From Chaunax sp. Z400 (taxonomy: Eukaryota; Chordata; Actinopteri; Lophiiformes; Chaunacidae), in NCBI GenBank assembly GCA_037577475.1, contig CM075194.1, positions 6,561,992-6,625,991 on the forward strand: DNA of 64,000 nucleotides. Reading direction: 5' to 3'. Position 1 is the stretch's first letter, and the number at the start of each line of letters is the position of its first letter. A model generated the notes under the pieces. It saw only the letters and a list, made by a program, of their open reading frames with translations. It had not been told where the DNA came from and did not search any database. The position numbers were made by a program, and so were the translations under genes. This document shows positions 36,861 through 50,006 of the stretch, one piece after another.

Positions 36861-39299
36861 GAAAGACTGACTTTGAAATTGAATTTTGCCCGTTTTCTAC
36901 TCTGTTCTTTTGTCACTCCTGGCACTGTTTATGCCTGTATTCTCCAGCTAATATGGCCAACTGAGCAGAGGACATCACAGTATTAATATGGTCCTTGTCA
37001 CTTCAAGGAGAGCTATCTCAGTTTAGCTCTCTGGTCATGAGTTTGGAGCCTGAGGCATCTTTTTAATGAGGAAGAGGGACAGTGTGACAGGGGCGAGCTG
37101 ACCTGATACAAGCCAGGACCGAGCCAGTACTCCATCCTACTGCTCGGTATGTACACACTGCAGGACACACACACACTGAAACCCACGAAAAACCCTGCAG
37201 ATACAGATCAAGTTTGACATAAATGACTAGCTGGGCTCTCTTTGTGTCAAAAGCAATTTGAAGAGCCTACTGTAGACTGCCAACACACAACGCAGCTTCT
37301 CCATGTTCACTCACATGAATATGCTGAGAGCCTTCATCTGCACCAGTGTTTCACCCCAAATTGTTGTTGCCGGGGTGGAAAAGACCTTGAATTGGTGTTT
37401 TAGACCACTGGACATGGACGAAAGGCTAACAGGATTCTATGAAACAACATAAAATGTAAAAGTCTAGAAAACTAAATCCAGACAAAACATGGTAAATGTA
37501 TTCCAAATTATATTCCATTGGTTCTTACTGAAGGTATCCCATAAGAGCAGAGTCCCTACATGCCACAGTACTGCAGAGCAAAAATGCAAAAATGTGCTTC
37601 TATAGTCTCTTAAAGGCAAAAAATATACAGTATAACATTCACAGCCACTAGCTATCACTGTGTCATTCACTCGGTAGGTTGTACCGACCAAAGAATGAAA
37701 ACCGTTCATTTGATCTACTTCAAGGGAAGTTGCTATTTGAATAGCAACAGGAAGGAAGATTTTAAAGAAACAAAGTGTTAGTGAGCAGAACTAACACTAG
37801 TTACTTTGTTCTTGATTTGCTAACTGGCTTATTATGAAAGGATTCTGCACTGTTTAGTTAGGAAGCTAATGAATGAATACAAATGAATTCACATGACTTA
37901 TAACACAGTTTTCCCACTATGTTAACAACGCTAGACTTCAATGAACACAGATTGCAGGTGTGATGACAACTTAAAATCTGTTGCACACAAAATTGTTTAA
38001 CACAGCTGTGAAACTAGCCGATGGTGAAACTTTCACCTGAGAGGAGTGTTACAAGGTTCACAGACGCAGCACCTGCTGTGACCAAACCCCCCCCCCCAAA
38101 AAAAAGGCTCTTTATCCAGTAATGGTGGGGTGTCAGCTCCTCTGGACAGAGTGATGTACTCTAACTATTCACTAGGAGGAGAGAGAGCGGTCTGCTCTCA
38201 CTCGACATGCAGCACAGGAGAGGAATTGGAAGTGAATTCTCTCTTGGCGTGGATGTGAGTGTGTAGGCGGTGCAGAGCTGCTGCTGCTGCTGCAGATGAA
38301 GCCAGGCAAGGGAGAGCCCACTTTGCCACCTTTCTGCTACTGAGAGTGTGTGAGGAGTCTTGTTTCCAAGTCAAATACTTTTTACCTACACTTGGAAAAG
38401 AATACAGAAAAGCTCTGGCGAAGTACTTTTAATTAACTGCACGCTAGAAGCAAACCCGCAAAGTTTAGTTGTTTCACGACAGATTTTGTTTCCCCCAATC
38501 TCAACCAGCTATACAGTTATTTAGAGCATCTGCAGAATTGTCCAAATCTGTAGTCCTTTGCATCTCACACCAGCCCATATGTACACCATCACTACTGTAC
38601 ATCATGACCTGCTAATATCATGAGTAATATAATATCATCAGTGCCTTCTTAACGAATGTGCTATTTGGATTCAGTAACATCCAAAGCAATATATTTTGTC
38701 CATTAATATTAATTCTAAGAGTGATAAATTGAATAAAATGATGACGTGAAAATCATGATAATATCATTATTGTTACGGTTTGGACATATTTTCAGTTATT
38801 CTGTATAAAAATCCCTTAAAAGAATCTGAGTGGGAATGTAAAATCTAATATGAAAGTGCACACAATCGCCCGCCTCAGTCTTCTATTATCTTTTATTAAT
38901 GAAATCATACTTTAAACTTTACCAGCTGCAACTAGACCTCATTAATTCTAAGTAAAGTGAGCAGCAGAAAACTAGTGGGTACGTTGATAGATGAAAACTC
39001 TTCTCTGTGAAACTGTGCAATAATTTATTATGTTATGTTATCTTATGTTATGTTATACAATGTACTGTAGGTTATAAGAGTATATAAGTCATATGATTCA
39101 TTACAAGAACAGGGTTTGTTCTATTTCAGAGAATTTTCTTTTCAATATTATGTTTATTGGCTTTTTAGTGCAAACCTTCGTGAAAAAAACAAAAAACCTC
39201 CCCCCTGTCCCAAATAATGCAGCATTCTGTTTAAAAATGAGAAACTTGAGGAAACTGATGGGAATGAGCTAAAATCATACAATGCATGCCACCTGAGAA
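36861..39299. other. Non-exonic sequence, no gene seen
   Basis: A (CTG)5 run near 38280-38294 and a TTATG pentamer run near 39028-39058 are the only structured parts seen. No exon was recognised. Confidence 0.5.
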
Positions 39300-39594
39300 C
39301 CTGAGACTTTTCTGTGTGGAGTTTGCATGTTCTCCCTGTGTCTGCGTGGGTTCCCTCCAGGTTCTCCGGCTTCCTCCCACCAGCAAAAACATGCAATATA
39401 GGTGAATTGGTGACTCTAAATTGACCATAGGTGTCAATGTGAGTGTGAATGGCTGTTTGTCTTTCTATGTGGCCCTGTAATGACTTGTCCAGTGTGTACC
39501 GCACCTCCCGACTAAAGTCAACTGGGATAGGCTCCAGACCCCCGCAACCCTACACAGGATAAGCAGTTACAGAAAATGAATGAATGAATAAATG
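39300..39594 (+). mobile_element. tRNA-derived SINE, 5'-truncated
   Basis: Plus-strand body: TGTGTGGAGTTTGCATGTTC, TCTGCGTGGGTTCC, GGCTTCCTCCCACCAGC, AACATGCAATATAGGTG, TATGTGGCCCTGTAATGAC, GGGATAGGCTCCAGACCCC and CAGGATAAGCAGTTACAG. It ends in the tandem tail ATGAATGAATGAATAAATGA. The tRNA-like head present in the 49.5 kb copy is missing. This is a widespread acanthomorph SINE type; the family name is left open. Confidence 0.8.
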
Positions 39595-41661
39595 ATCAGC
39601 TGTGTCTTCTCATGTTACCATCATTTGGAATTTCTGAGCATTTTATATATTGCTGGATGTTTGACACAATCTTTTGTGTATAGTGTGCACTGCCAAATTC
39701 ACACATCCTTCCAGTTGCTGCGATATTTTTGGCTGCAGTCAGAATGATTTCACGCATGTCAATTTGCAGGAGAATGAAAAGCTGATTAGCAACACAGCTT
39801 TTATTGGTCATTCCAAATCAAATGACTGAATTCAAAGTGAAGTCAAAGGTGAGTTATGTTTAAAGTCAGCCGGTTTATGACCCAAGTCCACATCTCTTAT
39901 AATATACTTATATATACTTGAACAACTGTGTGTATGACACACTTATTTTCCTATTCAGACAAGGTTCGACTTGCAGTGACTGGAATTACAAATGCATGCA
40001 ATGATAAAGACTGTAGCTGTCCTGCAACAAAAAGGTTCATCAAATGGTATTTCCTAATATAGACCTGGAGCAGAAGAATACTTTGCACATTTATATCATG
40101 GCTCAGGTGCACTGGAGAGAGACAAGTAGATCAGAAGTTACAAGGGAATTCCGAGATAATGTCTAACTAGCAAAACAACAGTTCTTTGAGACTTGTCAGT
40201 ACCAGACGTCATCAGGGAAATAGTTAATGACAATGAGAGGCTATCTTGAATCAGATATGGGCTAAAACAGACCAAGACGTGTCACATAAGAGGAGGAGTA
40301 TGCAAGAATTCAACATTTGTTGTTGTCTTATACACTGAAGTGTTTCAGTATTTACCTAAATTCATTTTGGTTGATATATGGAGTACTAAGGTTTTATATC
40401 CAGCCCTTGTCTCTGTGTCTGCAGAAGAGAAGACAGAAATCTTCTAACTAAACATTCTCTACATCCAGAACAGATTTGGAGCAACTGGATAAATAGTAAA
40501 AGAGAAAACACCTGTTATTTGTTCGTTGAGAGCCGCTGGAAAAGGCTGCGATAAAAATAACCAATCTGGGTTGGATTTAAGCAGGAGCATAGGCCTAATT
40601 TGAACTCTTTGTGATGCAGCTCTGATCCTCTGTCCAGAAGAACAAACCACATGGAATCTAACCCACATCTAACCCAAAGCTCTCAGTATTGAAAAGCCTC
40701 ATAGAGTCAGATTTCCTCATGTTTAAACAGCAAAGATTGCCTTCTGTGTGCCGCAAAGAGATAAAAGTTTGATTATCATTTTCCAGTGTGGATGCAGCTT
40801 TGGTTTATGTATGCAGATGCCTCGTGGAAACCGATCATGAGCTTGAAATTATGAGGTCCCATCTGCATGTATAGTAGTTTTGCAATTAACAAGACAAAAA
40901 AAGTTTTGCATGTGCATGTTTTAATCATAACTGGGACTCTTTTTGCTAGGATTTTGCCAACAGACACATAACTCAATCAAAAATAACATACTGTAGCTTT
41001 TCCAAATCATTATTTCAATCCGTGAAGGCAAAACTGAGGAAAATTAGACCCAGATGGGAAATAACAAACGGAAATGAAAATGAGAAAAAAACAAACAATG
41101 TGAAAGCCTGTTTTTGTTCGAGTGACCAATTTTAACTAAAATGTCAGCTGGAGCCTTACAATACCAAAGATCCTGTGGGAATCACAGATTGAGTCGAGCA
41201 CTGGTGCTGAGATGAAGCAAGAAAATTGAACTCTCGTCACCCTCTCCTACACTGAATCCTCTGTTCTGTCAACACACAGAGAGGATACTGGAAGAGGCAA
41301 TTATGAAATCCCAGTGATCCAAACTGTGATTGTGTTAATCTGATTCCACAAGGGCAGTTATTTTGATTCTCGTGGCGTTGGGATGTGTTTTGTTGGCCGT
41401 CCGTGCTCTGATGTGACATGCTCTTCATCTGTCCTGAATTCTTAGCATTTATTGGTTTGAAAAAAATTTAGAGTTATGTAGAAGCAGAGTAGGGGTTTCT
41501 GGCACAACTTCACCTATACTTCCAAGGTGCATGAAGAAGGGAAAAATGGTCTAAAGACATAAACCTCCAGCAACACTTACAGTATCAGGAACAACTTTAT
41601 TGCTAGACCAACACATTTCAGCTTGTGGCCCTCATCAGGGTCATCATGACAGTTTCACTCG
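39595..41661. other. Non-exonic sequence, no gene seen
   Basis: No exon was recognised. Near 41575-41650 the sequence AACAACTTTATTGC...GGCCCTCATCAGGGTCATC resembles a common fish retroelement 3' end, but it is too short to assign. Confidence 0.45.
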
Positions 41662-41703
41662 GTACTATCTACGGAGTACCGTACCGTACTATCTACGGAG
41701 TAC
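41662..41703. repeat. Perfect 18-bp direct repeat with palindromic ends
   Basis: GTACTATCTACGGAGTAC occurs at 41662-41679 and again at 41686-41703, separated by six bases that are themselves GTAC-like (CGTACC). Each unit begins GTACT and ends AGTAC, so it can fold on itself. Confidence 0.9.
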
Positions 41704-44700
41704 AATCATCTGAAATATTTTTGATACAAGAAATTTTTTTAGAATCTGACAACAATGACACATAAATTTAAATTATCTTTTAATATTATTTCTAAACAGA
41801 TTAATGGATGCTTATTCTCATGTTAGAGAGATTCTGAAATCACTGGTAGAAGACATTACAGCTAGAAGTCAACATGGATTAGTTGTTCATATCTGAATAC
41901 TGTATGTATTAATGACATAACTGTATACAAATACAACATAGAAACAGGCTTAAGGGAGTTGTAATCCTGCTACACTGAGGCCTTAATAAGCTGCTGTGTA
42001 AAAACATGTTTTTGTTTGATTAAAAGAACCATATTGGACTGTTCCTTATGACAAAATGATCTACATTTAACAGTGGACATTTTCTGAGATAATAGAGTCC
42101 CAGTTTCTAAAAAAAGACGAGACAAAGCTCCTGCAAATAATGAGTTTTCTTCTCTTCTAAAAATGTTACAACCTTTACAACCTTTTAGCTCCAAATAAAA
42201 ATAGCTGATTTAATGCGCGCAATTTAGTCGAGTTAGTAGGAAAGTCGGATAAAATGTTCCCAAAAGACTTTACAGAAATAAGCTCCTAAATGCACTCCAT
42301 GCTTATTTATTTATTTCCCGCCCCGAGCTAAATAAAAGAGGATGTTGTCTGTCGCTGACCCGGATAAAGCTGAAAGTTAATATTTTTACTTTGAGGCCTT
42401 GCCATGGGCTCACTCAAAGGAGTCCCATGGGCTAGAACAATAGTTATATAAGTCAGGGATATGTAACTTTGATGCAAGTGGACAGAAGAAAACTTTGAGC
42501 TAAGATAGTGCTCAGTAACATAACATATGCATTCAAACAGAGGTACATGTGACGAAATGTGGTTGGAATAAGGGTGAGTTGTGATTACAAATCAGATGCT
42601 GAAATATTGATGAGGTTTCTGTCATGGAAGCTACTTTTCCAGATGATTGGACATGTGCACTCTTCGCCGCTGGGGACATCAGTATGGTTCTGTTTGCCTG
42701 AAACTATCAGAGTAATTTGTAAAATAGAGACTCATTTCATGGGATTAACTTTGTGCTTTTTTATGTAGGCATAAGTAGAACGGGATGTTCTAGATTCATG
42801 CCTTATTCCTTCAAATTATCCTCTAGACTTTCAGAACACCTTAGGTACTGTTCACTGTTCAGTCACATGCAATTACGGACTGGTAGAGTGAATACATTTT
42901 TCTCTTTACCCCTTTTATATACAAGCCTGGATTTAATGTATTTTTTTCATTTACTTGCATGAATTGAATGAATTGGATTGTATCATGTGACCTCTTCTTA
43001 AAGAGTCACACAAACTACTGCCACTATATTACTACTTCTACCGTAATCATTTAGTTTCTATTTATTATCTTCATTGATGCTAAATAGCATGTCAGTGTCA
43101 TCTGTTAATTGCCCGATTAAAAAACATGTTAAAGAAAATGTGCAGTTTTATTTATCACTTTGACTATTTTTCGGCAACTTTCTACATGATCAAACTTTGC
43201 ATCATACAAACAGCCTTGACGATACCAGCTGCAAGCACAGATAGATCTTCGACCGAGAGAAGAGCTGTGTAAAGGAATCAAAACAGGTGCTATGGATTTT
43301 TTTTCAGCCTGCCTGAGCTTCATGAAGAGTGTTCATTGTTTACAAACTTCCATCGTTTTTTGAACATTCTGCAAAATTTATGGGGAAAAAATTGAAGCCC
43401 CTGAATTTTTTAGCACAGCACTAGAAACTGTATGCATGAAATGTGATCACATTCACCCCTGTGGGTTTTTAGTAAAGCTCAAAATAAATGTGACGCAGGG
43501 CGATTCCATTGACCACGGCCTGCAGCGAAACAGGCTTTTACAGCGTGCAGGAAGACAACCGGCATCCTGTTATGTCCCTGAAATAGCTGGGATAAAATTG
43601 CCCCATTTAGAATGCACGGATGTTCAATATCAAAGATCATTCTGCCGTTTAAAATCCCTTTCCTATATGGGCTTGTAAATACCGATCTTGTCACCCTATC
43701 CCTGCTCTGTCCGTGACACAAAACGAAATCGACCGTGCGCTATCGATCTCAACAGGTCCCAAATCTGAGCAGGAGAACAACTTCCTCCTGCTCCTGTCAA
43801 AGCAATTAAAACCCCTGCGAGACCATTGATGGTTTGTCTTTACAGCAGGGGGTATCAATACAAAGAGCACAAAGGGGACAAGTTCATTAAAAAGATGAGA
43901 GTAAAGACGCTATATCATACATCGCCATGCCTCTTAAGCGCTCGCTATCTTTTCTTGAGACCTTGCCAAGCTTGTGCTGTAGTGCACTTCAGTTTAAAGT
44001 CATGCACAGAGGCGCTGAGCCTTGAGTTTCATATCTAACAATCCACAGCATATGTCTGCTGTCTCCTGAGATACATAACCTCAAATGCTGTTTCAACTTT
44101 GGACTGTTTGATGGTGCTTACAGTACATTTGTGCCAGCGTAATAACACACAGGACTATTGTTTGAACGCTTCAATCATCTGGCATCTACAACAAACCTAC
44201 AGCGGCCATGATCAGGCCGCTCTGGAGCGAGGTTTCGCTGCGTATTGATCTGCGTTGTCCCTGCGAGGGGTACTCACAGGAGCCAGGGGCTCATTAATCA
44301 AGCTGACAGTCACAGTGACACACAGGGCTGAGGCAGCACTGGGACGCCACTATGAGCACCTGTGAGCCAGAAGGAATGACAAAGCTGGAAATGGGTGATG
44401 TCACCATATCATGCACAACTCCTGCAAGCCCCTCTGCCCCTAGAGGCTCTCTACTCTTTCATTATTCCTCTGTAGTTAGGAAGACTCTGTCTTTGCACAT
44501 GCCCTCTATATCACAAGCACTTCCCTACTAGGCTTTAATACCTCATTCTCCTCTTATCCAATCACAACCTGTCATGTTCTCCTGTTAGCCAATCGTTTGC
44601 AAGCTGTCAAACTTTAAACTTGCTATTTCTCTTTGCTGTCATTCAGCTTTGATTTTTAGTACGGCAAGAACCACCCTTTCACCACCTCAACCCGGGACAC

Positions 44701-46434
44701 CTGGCCACCTATGACCGAATCCTCCCATCAGGAGTTCCTTTCATGAAGTCATCCTAACATTGAGCTCCACTCCTCACCACCACCAGTGTAGGAGGTGTCT
44801 AGGAAGTCTCCTTCATACTGGAAACACCTAATTTGTTGTCAACCACCAACCAACCCCACACGTTTTCACTAGGGTTCATGTTAGCGCTCATCATTGGGCG
44901 GTCCAGAACTGTGACGTCACTCTCCTTCAGAAATTGAGCACAACACCAGTGTAGTGTCTAGAGGCTCGAAGTGCATCTTACGTCAAATGATTTCTTTTGG
45001 CATTTACAGGCCTATTATTGGTACCAGTGGTCTCTGTCGTTGTTGCGGTGGTCGGTCTGAACCTGTTTCTGATTCTGTGTCGTTACTGGTCTGTCATTGT
45101 ATCCCTAACTACATCTCAGTGTAGATGCACTGCTGTGGAATGGAGAGTTTTCACCACCCTGGCAACATACCTGCGGGACTGCCCTGCTCCCAGAAGGCCA
45201 ATTCCACGATCCCGGTCATGTTGCCCCAGCTGTGCCTTTTCTTACAGATATAATTTTCTTCCCAAGCATTGTGCTTTTTATAGGAGTGGGTTAGTTTAAC
45301 AAGGAAGTGGTCATTTGGGATTATTTGGATTGTGGCTATTTCGCAAAAAAAAAGTCTTTTCAGACTACACACAAAAACCAGTAAGGCGTGAACAAAACCT
45401 TTAGAATGCTTACAAAACCTGCCCTACACATAGAAGTTCAACCAATTTTAAAATAGAGAAAAGTTTCTCTCAAATTGGGTGAAAAATGGAGCGGTGATTT
45501 TTTAAATTGTTTGAGTGTACAAGCCTGTGAATGATGGGGGAGGTTTATCTGGTCCAGACTGTGTTTTCAGTAAGCGTGAAATCTGATTTGAGCTTTATAA
45601 ATGGTACCCTGTTTTCATGTTATATGTTATGTAATCGTATTTGATCCAAATTCAGTTCAATTTAGTTGAATGCAGCTGAGATGACAGCGACAAATGGATG
45701 TCATTTTGACATTTAAAACATTCACAATGTGAAGTAAACCACGGAAGTAATCACAGGACTGAATCAGAGCTGTAGGTGAGGATGGAGACCGTGGTGGTTG
45801 CTATGATATCTGAAGCAAACCCCGTTGTTCACCATCACCACACTCCAACCTTATTCTCCCACAGCCCCATTATCCTGTTAGTGAGACACTTGCCCTTCTT
45901 CACCTTTCTTCTCTCTGGGATGCACTTTGTGACAATCCGTTTTTTTAAAAGCACTTTTATAAATAGATGACATGACTTGACTTTTGTGAGGAAGTCCCCA
46001 ACATGCAGAGACACTGTTGGCTGTCACCAATGAAAGCAGCTAGAGAGGGAAGTTTGGACACCAGCCACAGACTTTCTGTAACTGCCTAAAACCTACAGTA
46101 ATAGGCAGCAAGTAAACAATGTCAAGTAAACTGCCTCTAAAATCCTTGCAGCATCCAGGGTCACTGGCGTGAAAGGAAAAGGGTGATTGATAGGTCTGTG
46201 GCCTGAGAAGGAGCCCTCATTCCATGTGCAGTTTAAATCCTTGTTTGATTATACTGAGAGATTGAAGTTCATAATATTTGTAGTTTTTCTATTACGGGTA
46301 ATTGAAAATTGCAAGTCAGTAATGTCTGAGGAAGTGGACAACATCAGCATTCGTGCAGAAATATGCTACTTCAGTCTCGAGGGCTTATGATCGAAGGAGG
46401 TCAAAAAAGAACATGGTGACATCACTAGAGGAGG
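41704..46434. other. Non-exonic sequence with a candidate regulatory block
   Basis: No exon was recognised. About 43440-44050 is repeat-free and of balanced composition. It holds a 9-bp inverted repeat (GAGCAGGAG at 43767-43775 with CTCCTGCTC at 43785-43793). The open frame at 44997-45299 is hydrophobic near its start but has no splice or family support. Confidence 0.4.
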
Positions 46435-46522
46435 GCGACACCCTCAAACTACCATCTCTTCAAAAGGAACTCAGCGGTCGCCACTGTGACAGTCTGCTGT
46501 CATCAATGCACTTTCTAGAGAC
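46435..46522 (+). pseudogene. Mariner-type transposase remnant (frameshifted fragment)
   Basis: One plus-strand frame gives ATPSNYHLF (46435-46461) and another gives KELSGRHCDS...SMHFLET (from 46464). Together they resemble the C-terminal part of mariner transposases around the last catalytic aspartate region (APSDY.LF, then K.LSGRHF...HFLE). The reading frame is broken and the rest of the gene is absent. A related fragment lies at 58.3 kb. Confidence 0.5.
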
Positions 46523-46600
46523 GGGACGAGACGAGATGAGACGAGATGAGATAAGATGTTCCTTTATTGATCCCCAGTAGGGGAAATTCAATGTAACACA
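46517..46600 (-). repeat. GAGAC/GAGAT pentamers joined to a fish retroelement-like end
   Basis: Tandem GAGAC/GAGAT units (46517-46556) run into TTCCTTTATTGATCCCCAG and GGGGAAATTCAATG, then ACACAGCAGCACAAGAG. The second part is a widespread fish repeat end that reads as AATAAAGG on the minus strand. The family is not assigned. Confidence 0.5.
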
Positions 46601-47770
46601 GCAGCACAAGAGAGGACGTAGACGCATGAAGTACTAAGAATAACAGTACAATAAGATTTAAAAAAAGAAAAATAAGTGTAGTAGGAGGACAAATAACACT
46701 TATGCAGAAAGTTCAATTGACTTAGCTTAACAATTACCCCTCATATAAGCAAAGATTCAGGACTAAAGAGTTTGTCACATGTAGTAAACTTTGATGCATG
46801 CATTGATGACTAAAATAGGAACGTTAACGGCATTCTACTGGCTAATTCTTTTAGCACATTGATAACTGATTGAGGACAGAAGTGTAAGTATGGAATTGTT
46901 AAGTGAAACAGATCCGACATTAACCGCAAAGGCATGGGTCTTCATTGAGAATGAGACAACAAACTGCTGAACCGCGCCAAGATAATTAGTGATAGAAAAT
47001 ACACAGGAAAAGGCATGAAGTTTCATGCTGTGCTAATTATGTTTATCTTGCTGGTATAATTACTTTTAATACCTACTGGTTTAAAAAAAGCACACAGGCA
47101 TATCTAATTCCCCAGCAGAAAAGCTTTTCTTAACATAGCACCACGGTGGAGTGGTCATAATCGCCTGAGAGAAGAGTCATTATAAGGAACCGTGGTCCTG
47201 CTTGTTTATTTCTACCCATCTGCAGCACAATGCAGAGATCATGCACAGGCATGAGAATGCAAGGCTAAAATAGGTTGTTTTGTGCTTATTGATGCCTTGT
47301 CATGTTGAATTCCCTTTTCCTATCTGTTTACAATATGACAATAAAAAGATTGTGTTCTTCCACGGCACATCGCATTCCACCGAGTCACAATCCGGGAGAA
47401 TCAGACAAGAAAAAGGAGCCCAAATCTTACCCTTCAGAAAGGTACAGATTTAATGCATCACAAGACATGGCAGAGGATTTTGTGATTCAGGCTGGAATAG
47501 TATTTTTACTGAACAGAGATAGTGCACATCACACATTTACTGCACCGTAAATCAACATGCAGCAGGAGGCTAGGTAGATATGTACAGCTAACTGGTAGAT
47601 AGTGTTGATTAAGCAATGATTTGTTGCCTTGTTGTCAGAGCAACATCTGTGTGTTAATTTATTTGAAAAAATGCTTCACAACATTCTTAGGTTTGGACCA
47701 CCAGGCCAGTAGTTAGTATCGTGCAGCTGAAATCTGATCTGAAATCTGTAATCAATATTTTATGGACGTT
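46601..47770. other. Non-exonic sequence, no gene seen
   Basis: AT-rich sequence without recognised exon or element. Confidence 0.5.
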
Positions 47771-48185
47771 AAAGGTGAAGTCTGGCTGTATTCTTTCTTT
47801 TCTTTAAAGCTGCTGTTGGAAAGACAGACGAGAGTGACAACATTTTGAATGAGTACAGCTTCCAGGTCCCTCCCCCTCCTGATACGCTGACTTCCAGCAC
47901 CGCCTCTAAAGCCCCTCCCCGCAGAGGGGGATGCTGTGCTTGACCGAGTGAGAGCATGCAGGGGGAAGAGGAGGGCTGATTGAGTGATTGACTCTCCTCC
48001 TGGCCCTGATTGGTTGTTTAAACTCAGGAGTCGTGGACTTTTGCAAATGGCATCAGGAGCACTAGATGGGACCATAGGAGTCTGCTTTTTCCACAGATGA
48101 TCTGTCTCATGTACTACTGTGAGGACATAGTGACAGTTTTAGAAAATACAGTATGACAAAAAGTTATTTCCATACTGCAGCTTTA
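47771..48185. mobile_element. Foldback MITE, diverged copy of the 49.2 kb element
   Basis: The right half matches the right half of the 49213 element in order: CTCCTCCTGGCCCTGATTGG, ACTCAGGAG, GCAAATGGCATCAGGAGCAC, TAGATGGGACCATAGGAG, ATGTACTACTGTGAGGACAT and the terminal CTGCAGCTTTA. The left boundary is uncertain. It has no coding capacity. Confidence 0.65.
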
Positions 48186-49212
48186 ATTTAAAGAAATCTC
48201 ATTAAAAGACCAAAATCAAGAGCAACTGCTGTAGGTAGAAGTAGGTGCATCCAAAAATGTAGCTTTCATTTCCCTGCAAAAGACTATGTAAAAGAATTAT
48301 CAATGAGACACATTGTTGCACTCATCTACTGTTGCATCCATTCCACTGGAGGCCAAAGGTCTTCTCATCATTTCTGTCTGGTAGAAGGCACCAGGCTGAG
48401 AAACTACCGGTCCCTGTTGGTGCATCCATGCTGCATAAGTCTGGAGTCCAGAATAAACCATTTTGTCAAAACACACACTGTGCATACTGCAGTTTATTTT
48501 GACTCACACCATCCTGCCAACATGTTCTCATACCAGTTGTCACATACTGATGCTATGTGCATCTGAATGAGATGCACAACGTACTGTTTGGAATCTGTGG
48601 CAGATGCAGAAAGCCTTCCTGCCACGTAGACTTTCTAACATGTGCTTAACATGAAACAGCACTTTGGTTAAGTTTAGGTACAAAAACTACACACAGGAAA
48701 ACTCTTCTGGTTGAAAGTTGTGTGTGTAACCCACTTCTCAACCCCAACATCCACCTCTCCTGGGACTTTCTCACAAAATGTGTTGCATTGTGCAGTTGCT
48801 CTGATAATCTAATATTGATACATATGTGTTTTTATTGGAGATACATTAAAGTCAGAGGTGTCCAGTGTCCAAGGGTGCCTCCTGGATAAGATTCAGAGGG
48901 ATGTGCCAAAAAGACTTTGATGCCTTGAGAATGAGATCGAGCTTGTCCTGCAGCTGTGAATTGTCACTAGAGAATCAAATGTATATTAAATCATAGCAGA
49001 AAACAGTCCCTGGTAACACTGAGTGATGTTTTATAAAATTACTGTGCCTTTTACAAAAAGTAAAACTACAAATCTTGAGCTGTTTTTAAAGGTTTACATC
49101 TTCCGTAGGAATGAACGAGTTCCACATACAGGATAGAGGAATCTAAAAGTATTGAGAAGGACTAAAAATTGTTCTTTTCACAGTGTTTATTAGCAATAAG
49201 AAAATATTGCTC
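48186..49212. other. Non-exonic sequence, no gene seen
   Basis: Overlapping open frames on the two strands near 48300-48566 have no family signature. No element was recognised. Confidence 0.5.
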
Positions 49213-49958
49213 TAAAGCTGCAGTAGGTAACTTTTATGAAGATAACTTTTTGTCATATTTTATAAAACTGCCACTATGTCTTCACAGTAGTAAATGAGAC
49301 AGATGCCACTGTGCCTGAATCTAAACCAGGCACTAAACCACCAATCAAAGGCGGGAGGACTGTCTGACAGAGTGTCGCTCTGTGTGCAGCAGGCATGCTC
49401 TCACTCTCAAGCAGGGGTTTGGACTCCATCAGACACTCCTCCTGGCTCCGATTGGTGGTTTAGATTCATTCATTCATTTTCTGTAACCACTTATCCTGTG
49501 TAGAGTCGGCGGGGCGGGGCTGGAGCCTATGCCAACTGACTTTGGAGGCAGGGTACACCCTGAACAAATCGGCAGTTCATCGCAGGGCCACATAGAAAGA
49601 AAAAAACAAGCATTCTCACTCACGCCTAGAGTCAATTTAGAGTCACCAAGTCATCTATATTGCATGTTTTTGATGGTGGGAAGAAGCCAGAGAACCCACA
49701 CAGACATGGGGAGAACATACAAACTACACACAGAAAACTCCCAGGTCCTCAGGGGGATTTGAACCCGGGACCTTTTTGCTGTGAGTCAACAGCGCTACCC
49801 ACTGCTCCACTGTGCCACCCGAGGTTTAGACTCAGGTGTGCAAATGGCATGAGGAGCACTAGATGGGACTGTAGGAGGATTATCTGTCTAATGTACTACT
49901 TTGAGGACATACAGTAGTTGTTTAAAAAAAAAAAAAAAAGTTACCTACTGCAGCTTTA
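49213..49958. mobile_element. Foldback MITE interrupted by a SINE
   Basis: It has inverted ends: TAAAGCTGCAGTAGGTAACT at 49213 and AGTTACCTACTGCAGCTTTA ending at 49958. Internal blocks are mirrored too: CTAAACCACCAATC on the left against GATTGGTGGTTTAG, and ATGTCTTCACAGTAGTA against the complement of TACTACTTTGAGGACAT. A SINE (49465-49822) sits inside. Without it the MITE is about 380 bp. Non-coding. Confidence 0.85.
49465..49822 (-). mobile_element. Near full-length tRNA-derived SINE with target site duplication
   Basis: On the minus strand it starts with GGTGGCACAGTGGAGCAGTG, continues with an A-box-like GTAGCGCTG and a B-box-like GGTTCAAATCC (pol III promoter parts). It then has the body shared with the 39.3 kb copy and ends in (TGAA)n, seen as TTCATTCATTCATT at 49465. 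GGTTTAGA flanks it on both sides (49457-49464 and 49823-49830), which is an 8-bp target site duplication. It is the best preserved SINE copy in the window. Confidence 0.88.
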
Positions 49959-50006
49959 ATATATGAAGCAAAGCCTGCAAACTAGTTCAGGCAGACAACT
50001 CAAGGT

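Noticed and set aside
38130..38480. First exon or promoter around the (CTG)5 run
   Set aside because: The short frame from the ATG at 38296 stops after 15 codons, and the minus strand shows no signal peptide with a phase-1 donor.
44997..45299. Hydrophobic 100-codon frame as a membrane protein or signal-peptide exon
   Set aside because: It is on the plus strand, so cannot be the gfra4 signal exon, and lacks any family motif or supporting exons.
49756..49822. tRNA gene on the minus strand
   Set aside because: A-box-like and B-box-like sequences are present, but they belong to the head of a SINE with body, tail and target duplication; no cloverleaf with a proper anticodon arm was made out.
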